A DNA stretch of 48,424 nt from Porphyra umbilicalis (GCA_002049455.2 KV919205.1:1-48424), one strand, 5' to 3'; counted from the first letter of the stretch, positions 32,111 through 42,959 are shown. Made by a program: numbers and translations. The notes: a model not told the origin generated them from the letters alone.

Positions 32111-33396
32111 ATGGTCGGCAAGCCGCGTGCCACGCGAGATGACGGTGCCGGTGGCGACCGCGCGGGCGATGGGTTGCCCTCCCCCCCCGACGCTGGTCGG
32201 CGCGGCGTGGGTGGCGCGGCCGCGCCCGCTCGGGGCAGGGGGGGCCGGCGGGACGCCCCCGCTGGCCTTGGGAGCCCCCCGCTGTCGTCTGCCGGGGCGC
32301 GTCCGCGTGCACCCCCCCCCGCTGCCGGCCGAGGTGCCGGCGCTAGGGGTGGCAGGTGCACCGAGACCCCGCCCAAGGCCCCGCCCACCACCCCCCCCCC
32401 CGATCGCCTGCCACGGGCGGCGCCCAGAACCTCTCGGCGATGTATTATGGTTCCTTTTGTTCGTTGTTGGCTGGCCCGCCCCCTCCGCGTCCACAGCACC
32501 AGGAGGAGGAGCAGCCGCCGCCGCAGCGACGGCAGCGCCACCGCACCCGCACGCCCGACGACGGGCGCCGCGGGTCCCGCGACTCACCGCGGTCGACGAC
32601 GCCACCGCCTGAGCCGCTGCAACTGCCCGACGATACGCCGGGATGGGAAGCCCTTGCCGGCCAAGCGGCCAACGTGGACGCCCTCGAAGTCGCCCTCGCC
32701 GTCCTGCTGATGCCCGACGCGCGACGGGCGGCGGGGGCCTCGACCAAGAATGGGGTTTTGTTGACGGGCCCCCCCGGGACGGGCAAGACGCTGGCCGTCC
32801 GCCTGCTGGCGGCCCGTGCCAAGGCGCTCAATGGGGGCACAGTGGTGCCCCTGTGGGTCGTCAATGGCGGCGGGCTCCTCTCCAAGTGCGTCGGTCAGGG
32901 CAAGCAGCGCGTTCGGCGTGTGATGGACGCCGCCACCGCCGCGCAGCCGTCCATCATTTTTTTCGACGCGTTTGAGGCGCTCGCGGCCACGCGCACCGGC
33001 GGGCGCCAAGAGTCGATGCCCATGATCGCCACGCTGTTGGCGTTATTGGACGGGTTGGTGCGGCGGGGCCGGGTGTTGCTTCTTGCGGCGACGACCCGTG
33101 TCGACCTGATCGATCCCGCGTTTCTTCGTCCCGGCCGGGTTGGTACGGAGCTGCGCTCTGGGCTCCCCGACGCGGCCGGCCGCGCGGCCACCATGCGCGT
33201 GTCGGCCGCCGCGGTGGGCGTGCCCGTGAACGCCGCGGACGCGGCCTGGATCGCTGACCACACCGACAACTGGTCGGGGGCCGAGCTGGCGGGCCTCTGT
33301 GACCACGCCGCCACGACCGTCCACCCGCGGCGGTTTCCGGGGTGGCCCGACTCGATTGAGGAGGTTGCCGACGATCCTGCCGACGTGCGTGTCGAC
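32111..33396 (+). CDS. ATAD2/Yta7-like AAA ATPase gene 1, N-terminus and degenerate AAA1
   Basis: The likely start is ATG 32111. A frame slip at the C11 run 32391-32401 is needed to reach the AAA frame, which is open from before 32356. After a proline/arginine-rich N-terminus comes AAA1: Walker A GPPGTGKT (32767-32790), pore loop 'GGGLLSKCVGQGK', Walker B 'IIFFDAFEAL' with alanine instead of the catalytic glutamate (32968), sensor-1 AATTR instead of AATNR, and arginine region 'RPGRVGTELR' in place of RPGRFD. ATP binding may persist; hydrolysis is unlikely. The normal coding ends at 33396, where a hAT MITE begins; reading into it adds 24 residues before a stop. Its second AAA domain resumes at 34336. 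ATAD2/Yta7 proteins are nuclear hexamers that act on histones. Confidence 0.75.
33389..33396. repeat. 8-bp target site duplication, left copy
   Basis: GTGTCGAC, identical to 34328-34335. Confidence 0.92.
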
Positions 33397-34327
33397 CAGG
33401 GGCTTTGGAATCAGGCACTTTTGGTTGCATTAGGATATAATCCACATACCCTCACATGCACTCTGGATTGAGTATTTGACAAGGTCATATATCCAAAATC
33501 AGATCTTGCTGGGACGGACAGAGTCAGGATCAATATTATAGTCGGATATCTAATTGGTACGATTTTGGATATAGTTAGGACAGACAGATTGAATATATTC
33601 TCTTGGATAATGGATCTGGAAGAAGACTAAAATTGAAACGAAATGAAATGAAAGGAGACATCTCTCCAGGTACAGTGCGTTCTCGTTATAAGAGAATCAT
33701 TTACAAGAGAATATGGGTCGCGAGTTTTCCATTCCAGTCCGTGTAGGCCACTTTTATTGATACTCAGCTGAATCAGCCGTCTCTAATAACGAGAACGCAC
33801 TGTATAGTCTTACATGTGATTTAAATACGAGTGTCTCTTCAAAAGCGTTTGTCGCGATGAAGCGCCGTCAAGTACCATTTGGTTGTTGGAACTGATTTGG
33901 ATGGTGCAGCGGTCTTCGTCAGTAGTGATCGCTGGAACTCTCGTGTGCTCATCCGGGGGTGCCCGTTCGGAATCTCGCGCGGGCCGTTGACAACAAGGCA
34001 AGCGGTTTCAGACACGGGACAGAACCGTTCGGGAATTTTCCGGCAAGATCGCCGCTTGGCACTGCCAGATGATGGCGGTTGAACAAGGTGGGGAGGCATC
34101 CCCACGCGCCAGCACTGCGGCGTAGAATATGTGAGCCGGATCAGGCAAGGTGGAAATTCGATTCAGATTAATTTATATCCGGCCTCTGGAGAGTCATTCA
34201 GGCTCAGTATATCCGGCGGTAAATGGACAGAGTACGATATGGATACGCGGCTGCGGCATGGATTATGGATTATTACGAGTATAATGTGCGGATATGTCTG
34301 GCTCTACTTTATCCACCTCAGGCCCTG
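33397..34327. mobile_element. 931-bp hAT-type MITE inserted in AAA gene 1
   Basis: Ends are CAGGGGCTTTGG and, reversed, CAGGGCCTGAGG. The element is flanked by the identical 8-base duplication GTGTCGAC, which is the hAT signature. It is AT-rich against a very GC-rich host gene and has many GGATAT/ATATCC words near both ends, which are likely transposase-binding repeats. No transposase gene is present; an 88-codon minus frame (33839-34105) has no recognisable domain. Element plus one target copy is 939 bases, and codons on the two sides are in the same phase. Confidence 0.9.
33673..33801. mobile_element. 129-bp mariner/pogo-type MITE nested in the hAT MITE
   Basis: Inverted ends CAGTGCGTTCTCGTTAT...ATAACGAGAACGCACTG are flanked by TA on both sides (33671-33672 and 33802-33803). 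The CAGT start, internal TCGTTAT and TA target fit the Tc1/mariner-pogo group. Confidence 0.85.
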
Positions 34328-34335
34328 GTGTCGAC
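34328..34335. repeat. 8-bp target site duplication, right copy
   Basis: GTGTCGAC, identical to 33389-33396. Confidence 0.92.
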
Positions 34336-35367
34336 TGGAAGGACACCCGCTACCGGCGCGAACAGTTCACGTTGCTCGGGACGCCGTCGCCCCTTCGGCG
34401 GCCGCTCCCCGAACGCGTGGCGCCGCTGCTGGCACCGACGCTGGCCGACGTGCAGGGGTTTCTCACTCGCCACTTTCCCGTCCAGCGGCTCCGGTCGGTG
34501 CCTGGGCGCTGCACCGCAGCGGCGGGTGGGTGCGGCGCGGACACTGGCTTCAGAGGCTTGGCCGCGGGCCTCCCCATTTTGCCTCAGCGACTGCTCATTG
34601 ACGGGGACGAGGGGATGCGACAAGGCACCGTCGCAGCTGCGTTTCTGCATGCGCTGACACCAATGCCGATCTATGACGCGGGCTTTGTGTCGCTGACACG
34701 CGGGGCTGGTGCGCGCACCCCCCAGCAGCAGCTGGCAGAGACCATTTCTGCCGCCACGCGCGCCGCGCCGGCCGTGCTCTTCATCCCTCACGCACACTTG
34801 TGGGTGGACGACCCGTCGGCGGGGCACTCGACGGACTTGCGCTTTTTTGAGGCGGCGCTCCGGGACGTACCCGTCGGCACGCCGCTCCTGGTTTTGGCCA
34901 CAACGGATGGGCGCGCCCGCCCTGCGTTGCTGGCCAGTGTCCCCTCCACCTTTTCAGTCGAATGCGCCACAGATGCGCAGCGCACCGACTACTGGGCCCA
35001 CATCGTCAAGACGTGGCAGGAAACGTTTGCCGTGCAGATTGAGCAAGGTGTACGCCTACCAGTCGCCATGACGGCCGTACACGCACGGCTGGAGGCGTTG
35101 CAGACACCGTCGGCGGATTGGAGCGTCGACGCGATGGAGCAGGTGTTTGAGGGTCTCCGCGCCCTCCTGTCCATGGAGGTCCGGACGGGGGTGGACCTGT
35201 GGGGGAGCTTTTTGGGGGCCACCGTCGCGCTCGACGGCGAAATGCCGAGTGTCGGCGCAAACACATCAGACGGTGTCGCCAATGACGACACGTACGATGG
35301 GCGCGGCGGTGACGGCGCCGCTGACGGCTCTCGTGGACGGGTGGCAAAGCGCACGCGATGTGTCTAG
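34336..35367 (+). CDS. AAA gene 1, degenerate second AAA domain (AAA2)
   Basis: The frame continues from the AAA1 half once the MITE is ignored: DVRVD | WKDTRYRR aligns without gaps with PDVTHADWNVALASR of the paralogue. The domain has 'LPQRLLIDGDEGMRQGTV' at the Walker A position (no lysine), 'PVLFIPHAHLWVDD' at Walker B and 'GTPLLVLATTDG' at sensor 1. This inactive AAA2 is characteristic of ATAD2/Yta7. A helical lid follows, then an acidic/glycine tail ending in VAKRTRCV. No bromodomain is seen. A start at ATG 34294 inside the MITE is possible for a separate transcript. All coding 3' of the MITE remains open, so the insertion is recent, the MITE is spliced out, or the half-gene is expressed. 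Confidence 0.75.
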   Translation, partial: WKDTRYRREQFTLLGTPSPLRRPLPERVAPLLAPTLADVQGFLTRHFPVQRLRSVPGRCTAAAGGCGADTGFRGLAAGLPILPQRLLIDGDEGMRQGTVAAAFLHALTPMPIYDAGFVSLTRGAGARTPQQQLAETISAATRAAPAVLFIPHAHLWVDDPSAGHSTDLRFFEAALRDVPVGTPLLVLATTDGRARPALLASVPSTFSVECATDAQRTDYWAHIVKTWQETFAVQIEQGVRLPVAMTAVHARLEALQTPSADWSVDAMEQVFEGLRALLSMEVRTGVDLWGSFLGATVALDGEMPSVGANTSDGVANDDTYDGRGGDGAADGSRGRVAKRTRCV

Positions 35368-35429
35368 ACGCAAGCACCGACCGGCGGGGGGGGCTTTGTG
35401 CAGGTGGACGCGAGTGGGCACCCCCAGGG

Positions 35430-36045
35430 CACCCCACCCCGGACGGGGTGATGTACCGTGGGTTTTATGATAGCCCGGTGGGCTACAATTTTGTTTTTTT
35501 GAAAAAACAACGACCCTGTCGCGGCTACAGCGGGGCGGCCCGGGGGGGACGCCTGCGCGTCGCTGGGCACCCAAGCCCCCCCCCACGACGCCTGTGGGGC
35601 ACCCCCAGGGTACTTCCAGGGCACCCCTCCCCAGATGGGGTGATGTACCACAATCCAATGGAAAACCTACGAGAGTTGACTCTAGCAATACCGTTGGTTT
35701 TATGGTAGCCTGGTGGGCTACAAAAAACATATTTTGCAAAAACAACCACCTACCGGGGTGCGGCCCGGGGGGACCCCTGCGCGTCGCTGGGCACCCAAGC
35801 CCCCCCCCACGACGCCTGTGGGGCACCCCCAGGGCACCCCCAGGGCACCCCCCCCCAGATGGGGTGATGTACCACAATCCAATGGAAAACCTACGAGAGT
35901 TGACTCTAGCAATACCGTTGGTTTTATGGTAGCCTGGTGGGCTACAAAAAACATATTTTGCAAAAACAACCACCTACCGGGGTGCGGCCCGGGGGGACCC
36001 CTGCGCGCCGCTGGTGACCCACGCCCCCCCCCCTGGACGCCTGTG
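35430..36045. repeat. 222-bp repeat family, second locus (minus-oriented)
   Basis: Two nearly identical full units have cores at about 35645-35745 and 35871-35971 (226 bases apart), and there is a truncated unit at 35450-35520. They contain CCAATGGAAAACCTACGAGAG, the AGAGTTGACTCT palindrome and GGTAGCCTGGTGGGCTAC as in block 1, 29 kb away. The array begins within 100 bases of the AAA gene 1 stop. Confidence 0.92.
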
Positions 36046-36047
36046 GG

Positions 36048-36055
36048 GTACACAG
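36048..36055. repeat. target site duplication of MITE at 36056
   Basis: GTACACAG; the right copy GTACAGAG at 36811-36818 differs at one base. Confidence 0.8.
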
Positions 36056-36810
36056 CAGGGGTTGTCAGGATATGCATTTCAATGCGAAATAGAAGACGGA
36101 TTCACGCCGATGCGGTGTATCTGATTACGGATAAATCGCTTAACTAAGATCCGGATGCGGATATCTGCCTCCGAAACCGGATTGTTACGTAGATTATATC
36201 CGTATCTGAGTACGATTATCGTATCCGATTATATTCCTGCAAGTTCGTCAGGCCGCACAATTAGGGCCAGAGAAAGACGCCACTCAGACACTTGTTGAGT
36301 GCTAAATGGACGTCAAGTACGACGTGATATTCACATTTGATGTGTGCGCCCCAACGGGCGCGGTCCAGGCAGTTCCCCGCCGTTTTTGCAAACGGTCGTC
36401 AGATAGACCGTTCTGAAACTCGTGGCACACTTTGCTGATGTCGGAAGCGGGCCGAGTCGCGTGCTTGAACTGTTTCTTCCGGGTCGGTCGGGATTGCCGC
36501 TTGTCGCTGCAACATGCTTGCACATGAATCTCCCGATGGTCGGATTGGGAAAAGAGAGGTGGACTGCGTTGTACCGGAATTCTGTCTGCCCGAAAAGTTT
36601 AATAGTCTTGTATATCCCTGTATCCTGCCCTTTCATATCTGGAATACGGATCTGATATAATCTTGCAATTTTTTGTCGGTCAGGATAGATGTATCCTCTC
36701 CTCTCTTTCTCATAATGCATTTAGAATATGCGTCCCCGGTGCGTATCCGAAGTGGATACGGATATAATGCATGGATATATTCCTCAGGGATATATCCATG
36801 ACAACCCCTG
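36056..36810. mobile_element. 755-bp hAT-type MITE
   Basis: The terminal inverted repeat is CAGGGGTTGTCA followed by GGATAT at both ends. Flanking 8-mers match 7 of 8. It is AT-rich with dense GGATAT/ATATCC words like the MITE in AAA gene 1, but the termini and interior differ. Minus-strand open frames of 73 and 129 codons in the middle show no transposase signature. Confidence 0.88.
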
Positions 36811-36818
36811 GTACAGAG

Positions 36819-37330
36819 CCAAGGGAGCGCGTGTAGGTGTGGACGCTTCGCAGAGTAGGCCTATGACACATGCGGTGATGAGGAACCTCTAGGGATATGA
36901 GACACGGGGGGTTGCTGAACACAAGCCATTGGGCGGGCGTCGAGGGTTGAGCAGGGGGGAGGGAGGGGGGGAGGCGGGCGGGGAAGGCTGCAGCCAAGGA
37001 CAGAGACGTGGGGAAGGCTGCAGCCAAGGACAGAGACGTGGGGACGGGGGCGCACGGGTGGGGGAGGCAGGGGGGGGGGGCGGACGGGCAGGGGGCGGAT
37101 GTGTTACTGTGCTTCTCACAAAACTCGGACCTCGGTGCGTCAGCTTCTGTTGCAAACTCACTGTTTCATTGGCTCAGGGGGCGGTTCATGATGCCAAAGC
37201 GGATGTTGGGACGGGACCGTCTGCAACCAGCATCGGCCACCACACGTGCCACTGCCAGATTCGCAGGCTACCGTATGAATACAAACTTCCGTGGTTAAAA
37301 ATTAGCCGCTGCCCCCCTGTCGACAGCGGG
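36819..37330. other. upstream region of AAA gene 2
   Basis: No gene. A perfect tandem duplication of about 30 bases (GGGGAAGGCTGCAGCCAAGG...) lies at about 36980-37040, followed by a purine-rich G run near 37072. Confidence 0.55.
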
Positions 37331-37338
37331 TATAAATA
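37331..37338 (+). promoter_or_regulatory. TATA box of AAA gene 2
   Basis: TATAAATA followed by CG, 175 bases ahead of ATG 37506. It makes an earlier ATG at 37350 unlikely, because transcription would start about 30 bases downstream of the box. Confidence 0.65.
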
Positions 37339-37505
37339 CGGACCGGTCGATGCGACTTCTGCGACCGCCGCCGACGGGCGTCGCCGTCACACCGAGGCGC
37401 CCTCGTGGAAGACCGCGCGGCTCGCCCGGCGGCGCGCGGGGTGCGCGCGGTGCCGCCCTGTCGTTTGCCCGCGTCGGCCCGTCGACCCCCCCCGTCTGCA
37501 GCACC

Positions 37506-39871
37506 ATGTCTCCGCCGTCGCCCTCGCCGCGCGGCGCGCCTCGGGGTGGTCGTTCCGCGCGGGACCGCGCGGCGCATGCCGCCGTGCAGGACGTCGTGGC
37601 GTCGCTCTTGGGCGGGCGCCGCCACACCCTGCCGCCGGCGAGTGCCGCGAGCGCCGCCAACCGCGTGCCCCCCCCCCCGCCCGTCGACACAGGTGGCTCG
37701 CCAGTGCGCTCCGTCGGGGCCAAGCGCGCCGGCACCGACCGGTTAGTGTCGGGCGGGGCGACCAAGCGCCGCCGGCGGGGCGAGACGGGCGACATTGTGC
37801 CCGAGCCCGCGCCCCCCGCCTTGCTCCCGTTGGCAACGGTGGCGGGCCACGACGCGCACGTGTCGCGGCTGCGCGAGGTGCTGGCGCTGCTCACCGCCAC
37901 GCCGCGCGGAGGAGGTGTCGGGCGGCTCCTGCCCTTTCCCCGGGGTGTGCTGCTGACCGGTCCGCCCGGGACGGGCAAGACGCTGAACGTCCGGGTGCTC
38001 GCCTCGCACGCGCGGGCGGCCGATGGTGGCGCCTCCGTGCCTCTGTACCTCATCCGCGGCGGCGAAATCCTCTCCAAGTACGTCGGCGAGGGCGAGCGCC
38101 GCCTGCGCCGCCTGTTTGACGCTGCGACCGCGGCGGCCCCGTCCATCTTGTTTTTCGACGAAGTCGACGCCCTCGCGGCGACGCGGGACGACAACCGCGA
38201 CCACTCGCGGGTAGTCAACACCTTTCTCCCCTTGCTCGACGGCTTTCGCTCGCGCGATCGCGTGTTGGTCCTCGCCGCGACCAACCGGGCGGACCTGTTG
38301 GACTCGGCGTTTCGGCGTCCGGGCCGGTTTGACTCGGAGCTCGACTTTCAGCTGCCCGACGCGTCCGACCGCCGGCGGCTGATGAAGTTGCACGCAGGCA
38401 CGTCGGCAGACGAGACGGCGGTCTCGTACGTCGTCCGACGCACAGACGGCTGGTCGGGAGCGGAAATCCGGGGCCTCGCCACCGAAGCCGTGTGCTGCGC
38501 GTGGCGCTGGACCGACCCGCAGTGGCTCGAGGCGGTGGCGACCGCCGCCACAGACCCGGCGACAGTCGGGGGTGGTGCGGGGGGGCGGGGGGGGGGGGGG
38601 CGCCGCCGCCGCCGCTCCCAGACGTGACGCACGCGGACTGGAACGTGGCGCTGGCCTCCCGAGCGCAGACCGCCCGGGCGGGGGTATCCCCGGCGCTGCA
38701 CCGGCCGCTGCCGTTGCGCCTGAGCGCGCTCCTCGAACAGACCGTGTCGCGGGTGGTGGAGGTCCTCGACACGCGCTTTCCGCGGGACAAGCTGACCCCC
38801 CCCGGCGCCGAGTGGGCCGCCCAGGCCGTGGGCGGGCCGACGTCGAGTGCGTCTGCCGCCGTCATGCTCGCCGCGTGGCCGGTCCTCCCGCACCGCCTCT
38901 TGATTGCGGGGCATGCGGGCATGGGGCAGTTGCTGGTTGGGGCTGCGGTGCTGTGCCACCTGCAGTCCCTGCCCGTGTTTGACGTCGGCTTCCTCTCCCT
39001 CACTGCGAGTGGCACCGACGGGCAGCTGCCGCTGCTGCTGTCCACGGTGGCGGCGGCCGTCCATGTCGCGCCGTCGGTCCTGTACATGCCCGACGCCGAG
39101 ATGTGGATGGCCGAGTCTGTCGTCGCCGACGACGGGCCGCCCACCGCGCTGCTGCGCAGCGTGCTGTCCCACATCCCCGTCGACACGCCCGTGTTGGTGC
39201 TCGGCATTGCCAACGCGACCGAGGACGTGACGAACGCGTGGGCGCCGACGTGGTCGACGGTCGTGCGCATGGACGGGGCGTCGGAGCAGCGGCGGCGGCA
39301 GTACTGGAGCCCGGTCGTCGACGCGCTCAAGGCGGTCGTGCGCAAACACAAGACCGGCGTCGCGCGTGCCCGCGTCACCGAGTTTGACGTGGCGTTGGAC
39401 GGCGTGCACCTCACGCACGCACCCGCGGACGAGATGGAGCGCGTTTTTCAGCAGCTCCTCGACGCCCTCGCGAGCGTACACGAGGCAGCGTCTGTGGCGC
39501 ACGGGATCGACGCGTGGGTGGTGACGGTGCTGGCGGCCATCGACCAGCTGTCTGAGAGCGGCGGCCGCACGTCCCTCGGTGGCGCAGGTGCCGCTCGGTC
39601 GGCCTCGCACGCACCGGACGGTGTGGCTGCTGCCGCATCTGTGGGGCACCGCGCCGGTAGCCGCAAAACGAACGCTGACCGCCCCCTCGCAGGCGACCGC
39701 GGCGCCCGTGGTCCCGCCATAGACAGTGACGCGTCTGGCGCGCCGCGTGGCACAAGAGCCGCGACTGACGAGACGCCTGTCCAACCGTCGGACGAGGCGT
39801 CGACCGCGTCGACACCCCGAGCGGAGCGGGGCAAGCGCAGCACCCGTCCCGTTCGCCGCTGCAACATGTAG
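37506..39871 (+). CDS. ATAD2/Yta7-like tandem AAA ATPase gene 2, frame broken at a G14 tract
   Basis: ATG 37506 (MSPPSPSPRG). AAA1 is intact: Walker A GPPGTGKT (152-159), pore loop 'EILSKYVGEGERRLRRLF', Walker B 'ILFFDEVDAL' (DE at 218-219), sensor 1 AATNR and arginine region 'RRPGRFDSEL'. The frame then meets the G run at 38587-38600 and would stop at 38627. A one-frame slip enters the AAA2 frame (38492-39871), beginning GGAPPPPLPDVTHADWN. AAA2 has 'LPHRLLIAGHAGMGQLL' (no P-loop lysine) and 'PSVLYMPDAEMW', degenerate as in ATAD2/Yta7. A basic, low-complexity tail follows, without a bromodomain. Two frames that each hold half of a known architecture and meet in a homopolymer point to a sequencing indel or a very young break. 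The likely role is ATP-driven histone or nucleosome handling in the nucleus. Confidence 0.8.
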
Positions 39872-40806
39872 GGTGGGGGGGGGGTGTGGCAGCCACAAAC
39901 CGCCGCAGCCGAGCGGCGTGCGTCGACCGTCCATTGCTCCTGCGAGTGGGTGATCCGTGCGCGTGGCACGGTGTGCCGACGTAACGTGGATGCCATTGGC
40001 CGAGGTCGTCACGTGACGGTATACCGGTACTGTACGGATCCCCGCGTATGTTTACACCACTGTATACCGTCTGTGAAGGGAGATTTCCACGTCTTGGGTG
40101 TTTGTAATTCCTCTTTTGCAAGAACTGTCAAACGAGATGTCGACAATCCGGCAACGCCTCGCCCTGTGTGGCGCCACACGCCGCTGCCAACGGTCGCGTG
40201 GTCTGTCCCGTTTGGCTGCACGCGTCTGGGCCCGCGCCAGGGGGTGTTACAGGCGTCGCCGCTCCATCGCGTCGGCTGCCGCGCCAACGCGCCCATCCGC
40301 ACGTGCGTGGCGTGCGCGCGCGCACGGGTGAGACCCCCTTGTCAGCCGTGATTCACTTCGCCCTGTGCCGTCCAAATGATTACGGGAGCAACCCCGTGCG
40401 GCCGATGCGGACAGACCACACGAGCACTACATAAGAGAGGCGGGGCACAAGCCACTCACAGAGGCCTCGGGCTGACCCTGCTCTTTCCCCGGCGCAGTGG
40501 CGCTTCACTGGGGGTGGGACGCAAATGTCATTGCTGGCAATGGGGACCCACATTGAAATCTGAAATCGGCCTGTGCGTGGTCATCAGGGCCGATTTTTTC
40601 TTCAAGCCCATGTGGATTAACTTTCCGGGCCGACGGGGGTGTATTGCTTTACAGCGTTAGAAGCGTCTCAACGCGATAAGAAATGCCCCGCCGTGACCGT
40701 CGAGCTCAACGCACCGGAAGTGCGCTGCACATGACCTGGTGGAACGCGGCCGCAGCGCACTCCACATCGGCATGTGGGGGATGGAAGCCAGTCCTCCTCT
40801 ACGACC
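39872..40806. other. intergenic, no gene seen
   Basis: Only motif-free short frames are present. A short inverted repeat ATCGGCC...GGCCGAT with an AT-rich tail (about 40563-40605) could be a hairpin. Confidence 0.5.
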
Positions 40807-41591
40807 ATGGCATCGTTTGCACTTCCCGTCTTTGTTGCGACCGCTACTGACCACCTGGACGCCCTTGAGGTGGCTGCTGCGCTTGTCGTCAAGGGGGTGG
40901 CGACCTACAGCGGCATCTCGGAGGCTGTTGTGTCGTTGCGCGCTCACGCGCCCGACGTCAGGCTGATCCGTAGGCGCGTCACCTCTGTCGCCGACATGCA
41001 AATGCAGTTGACTTAGAGGTTGCGGCGGGACACCTCGTCGCTCCAAACATGGACCAGCGCGTTGGCGGCGGGAGCCAGGGACACCTTCCGGCTTCGAAAG
41101 GCCATCAGCTGCGTACAGGATCGCATCCGCAAGCTGGATACCGACCTCGGGAGGATTCGCGATGTCGCCGACAAGGCCACCATGGAGCTGGGTCAACGTG
41201 AGCACATCATCAACCACCTCTGCGCGACTGCCCGTAACGCTTTCTGCCGCACCCAGTGGCGCATGGGTTTCGCCCAAGGGATGCGGGAGCTGATGGCAGC
41301 GAGCGTCATGTCGAGTGGATCGACGGGGCAGGACGCGACTGCCGAGCCGCCGGTGCTGCCATCGCCGTCTGCACCCTGGCGCCGACGGAGGTGCCCTCCC
41401 TCGGCCAGCACGTGCGGCACAATATGCTCGTGTCGCGAGTCGCCGCCGAGGCGACGCGGTCGGATGCGACCGAGCTGCTGCTCGTGTCGGAGACGCAGTA
41501 CCTGACACTGGAGGACTGTGCGAGGCCGGGGCAACAGGCTTCCGTATGTTATATTTCCTGGCCTTCAGGACAGAGTACTCTCAAAGTGTAG
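40807..41591 (+). pseudogene. broken gene of unknown function with a coiled-coil segment
   Basis: ATG 40807 (MASFALPVFVATATDHLDALE). The frame runs to TAG at 41014-41016 and stays open in the same frame to about 41340. Coding-like sequence ('LAPTEVPSLGQHVRHNMLVSRVAAEATRSDATELLLVSETQYL') then continues in another frame to 41591. The middle part ('RLRKAISCVQDRIRKLDTDLGRIRDVADKATMELGQ') has heptad-like spacing and may be a coiled coil. One stop and one frameshift outside homopolymers argue for a decayed gene. I recognise no family. Confidence 0.45.
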
Positions 41592-42956
41592 TGATGCACA
41601 CATATACTTAGATCGTGGGACTTGCTCTCCGTTTCAGAGGTGACAGTCTGCATTCATTTTCTCGGCCTGTCGTGCTCTGCTGTTTCGTGTCGGACATACG
41701 GAAAACACTCACCGCCTGTCAGGCAAAGCACTGGTCCCTGCCGAGGTGGGAGTGAGCTGGACAGTGTCCGCACCACGGCCGGAGCGCCACCCCCCACAAG
41801 CTGGAATGCAGGGACGTTTGTGATTGGCCAAGAGGAGCAACAGCAGTGCATGTCTGGTCCCATCTTTACAGAATGTGCCCGTACGGCCCGCAAACGCACA
41901 ATCGGCGCACTCGTTTTTCTCATATTATTTGAGAATCCTGAAGAAAACCTCGATAACTCACTGCTCTGGGCTACTTTACCACATGAGACGACTGAGAAAG
42001 GAAGAATATCTCCAGAAAACGGAGAATCTCGATTCTGCACGAACCTGGCGGTTGGAGAGCCAATGGCGCGTCGAAGATACGCACTCAGCAGCTGTTTGAT
42101 GCTGTTCCAGACCAATGGTTGGCCTGTTTTACAAAGCAGTCCCGGTCTTGGCCGATGAGGACATAATTGGGGGATCAGCAATACAATGAGGGAGAATGTC
42201 TTTTCGATGCTGTCATAGAATTCCGAGCTTCGTCACTGGAATGGCGGCTAGTCGTCCTGTCCCTTTGCTCTTGTGACTACCATGGCGTTGGGTCCCTTTT
42301 TTCTTACCCAGTTGTCGCTGTGTCTTTTTCTCTTCTCCAGTTGTCGCGTCCCCATTGTCGGTCCCCATTTGATATCTTCATCTTTGTCGTATGGTTATCA
42401 GTATAAAGCAATGGTCAGCAAAGCAAACAAGCACAGCACCCGGCGCGCCGCCACACGCAGGGGGAGGTCGACAGCGGAGGCCGCCAGATGCCTCAAGAAC
42501 AAGAGATGAGTAAACACTCCGGCAGGGGCCGGGGGGGGGAACGGGGAAGGACGTGAAACGCATGGAGGAAAAAAACGAACGTCAGTACAGCGCGACTTGC
42601 ATGGCGTGCGGATGGGGGGAGGGAGGGGGGCAAAGAATGGGGCAGATGCGGCGCGCGGGCGCAAAGAAAGGGGGAGGGGGGGGGGCAAAAAAAGGGGCGG
42701 ATGCGGAGCGCGGGCCCGAAGAAGGAGCGGATGCGGCGCGCGCGTCGAAGAGAGAGCATGGCGGTGCGGTGACGACGATGGAGTGGTGGTGTGAAAGGCC
42801 CGATGGAGGGGCCAAATGACAAGATGGCGAAACGACGGAAGAGAGCGGAGAGGCAGTGCAGGCGCGCTGCTGACCATTTCTGGGCCTTGGTGTGGAGTGT
42901 ATACTGTACAGTGGGGGTTCCCCGAAGGCATCTGTAAACGCTTTTGGCGGAATCTG
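41592..42956. other. no confident gene; purine-rich minisatellite at 42595-42780
   Basis: A 175-codon minus open frame (41654-42181) has no recognisable motif. From 42595 to 42780 short words such as GCGGATGCGG.GCGCG and GAAGAAAG alternate with G runs. The rest is lower-GC unique-looking DNA. Confidence 0.45.
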
Positions 42957-42959
42957 TAA

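Noticed and set aside
37350..37505. ATG 37350 as start of AAA gene 2
   Set aside because: It lies only 12 bases after the TATA box, upstream of where transcription should begin.
37506..39871. Bromodomain after the AAA domains
   Set aside because: The sequence after AAA2 is a short lid and a basic, low-complexity tail with no bromodomain-like helices.
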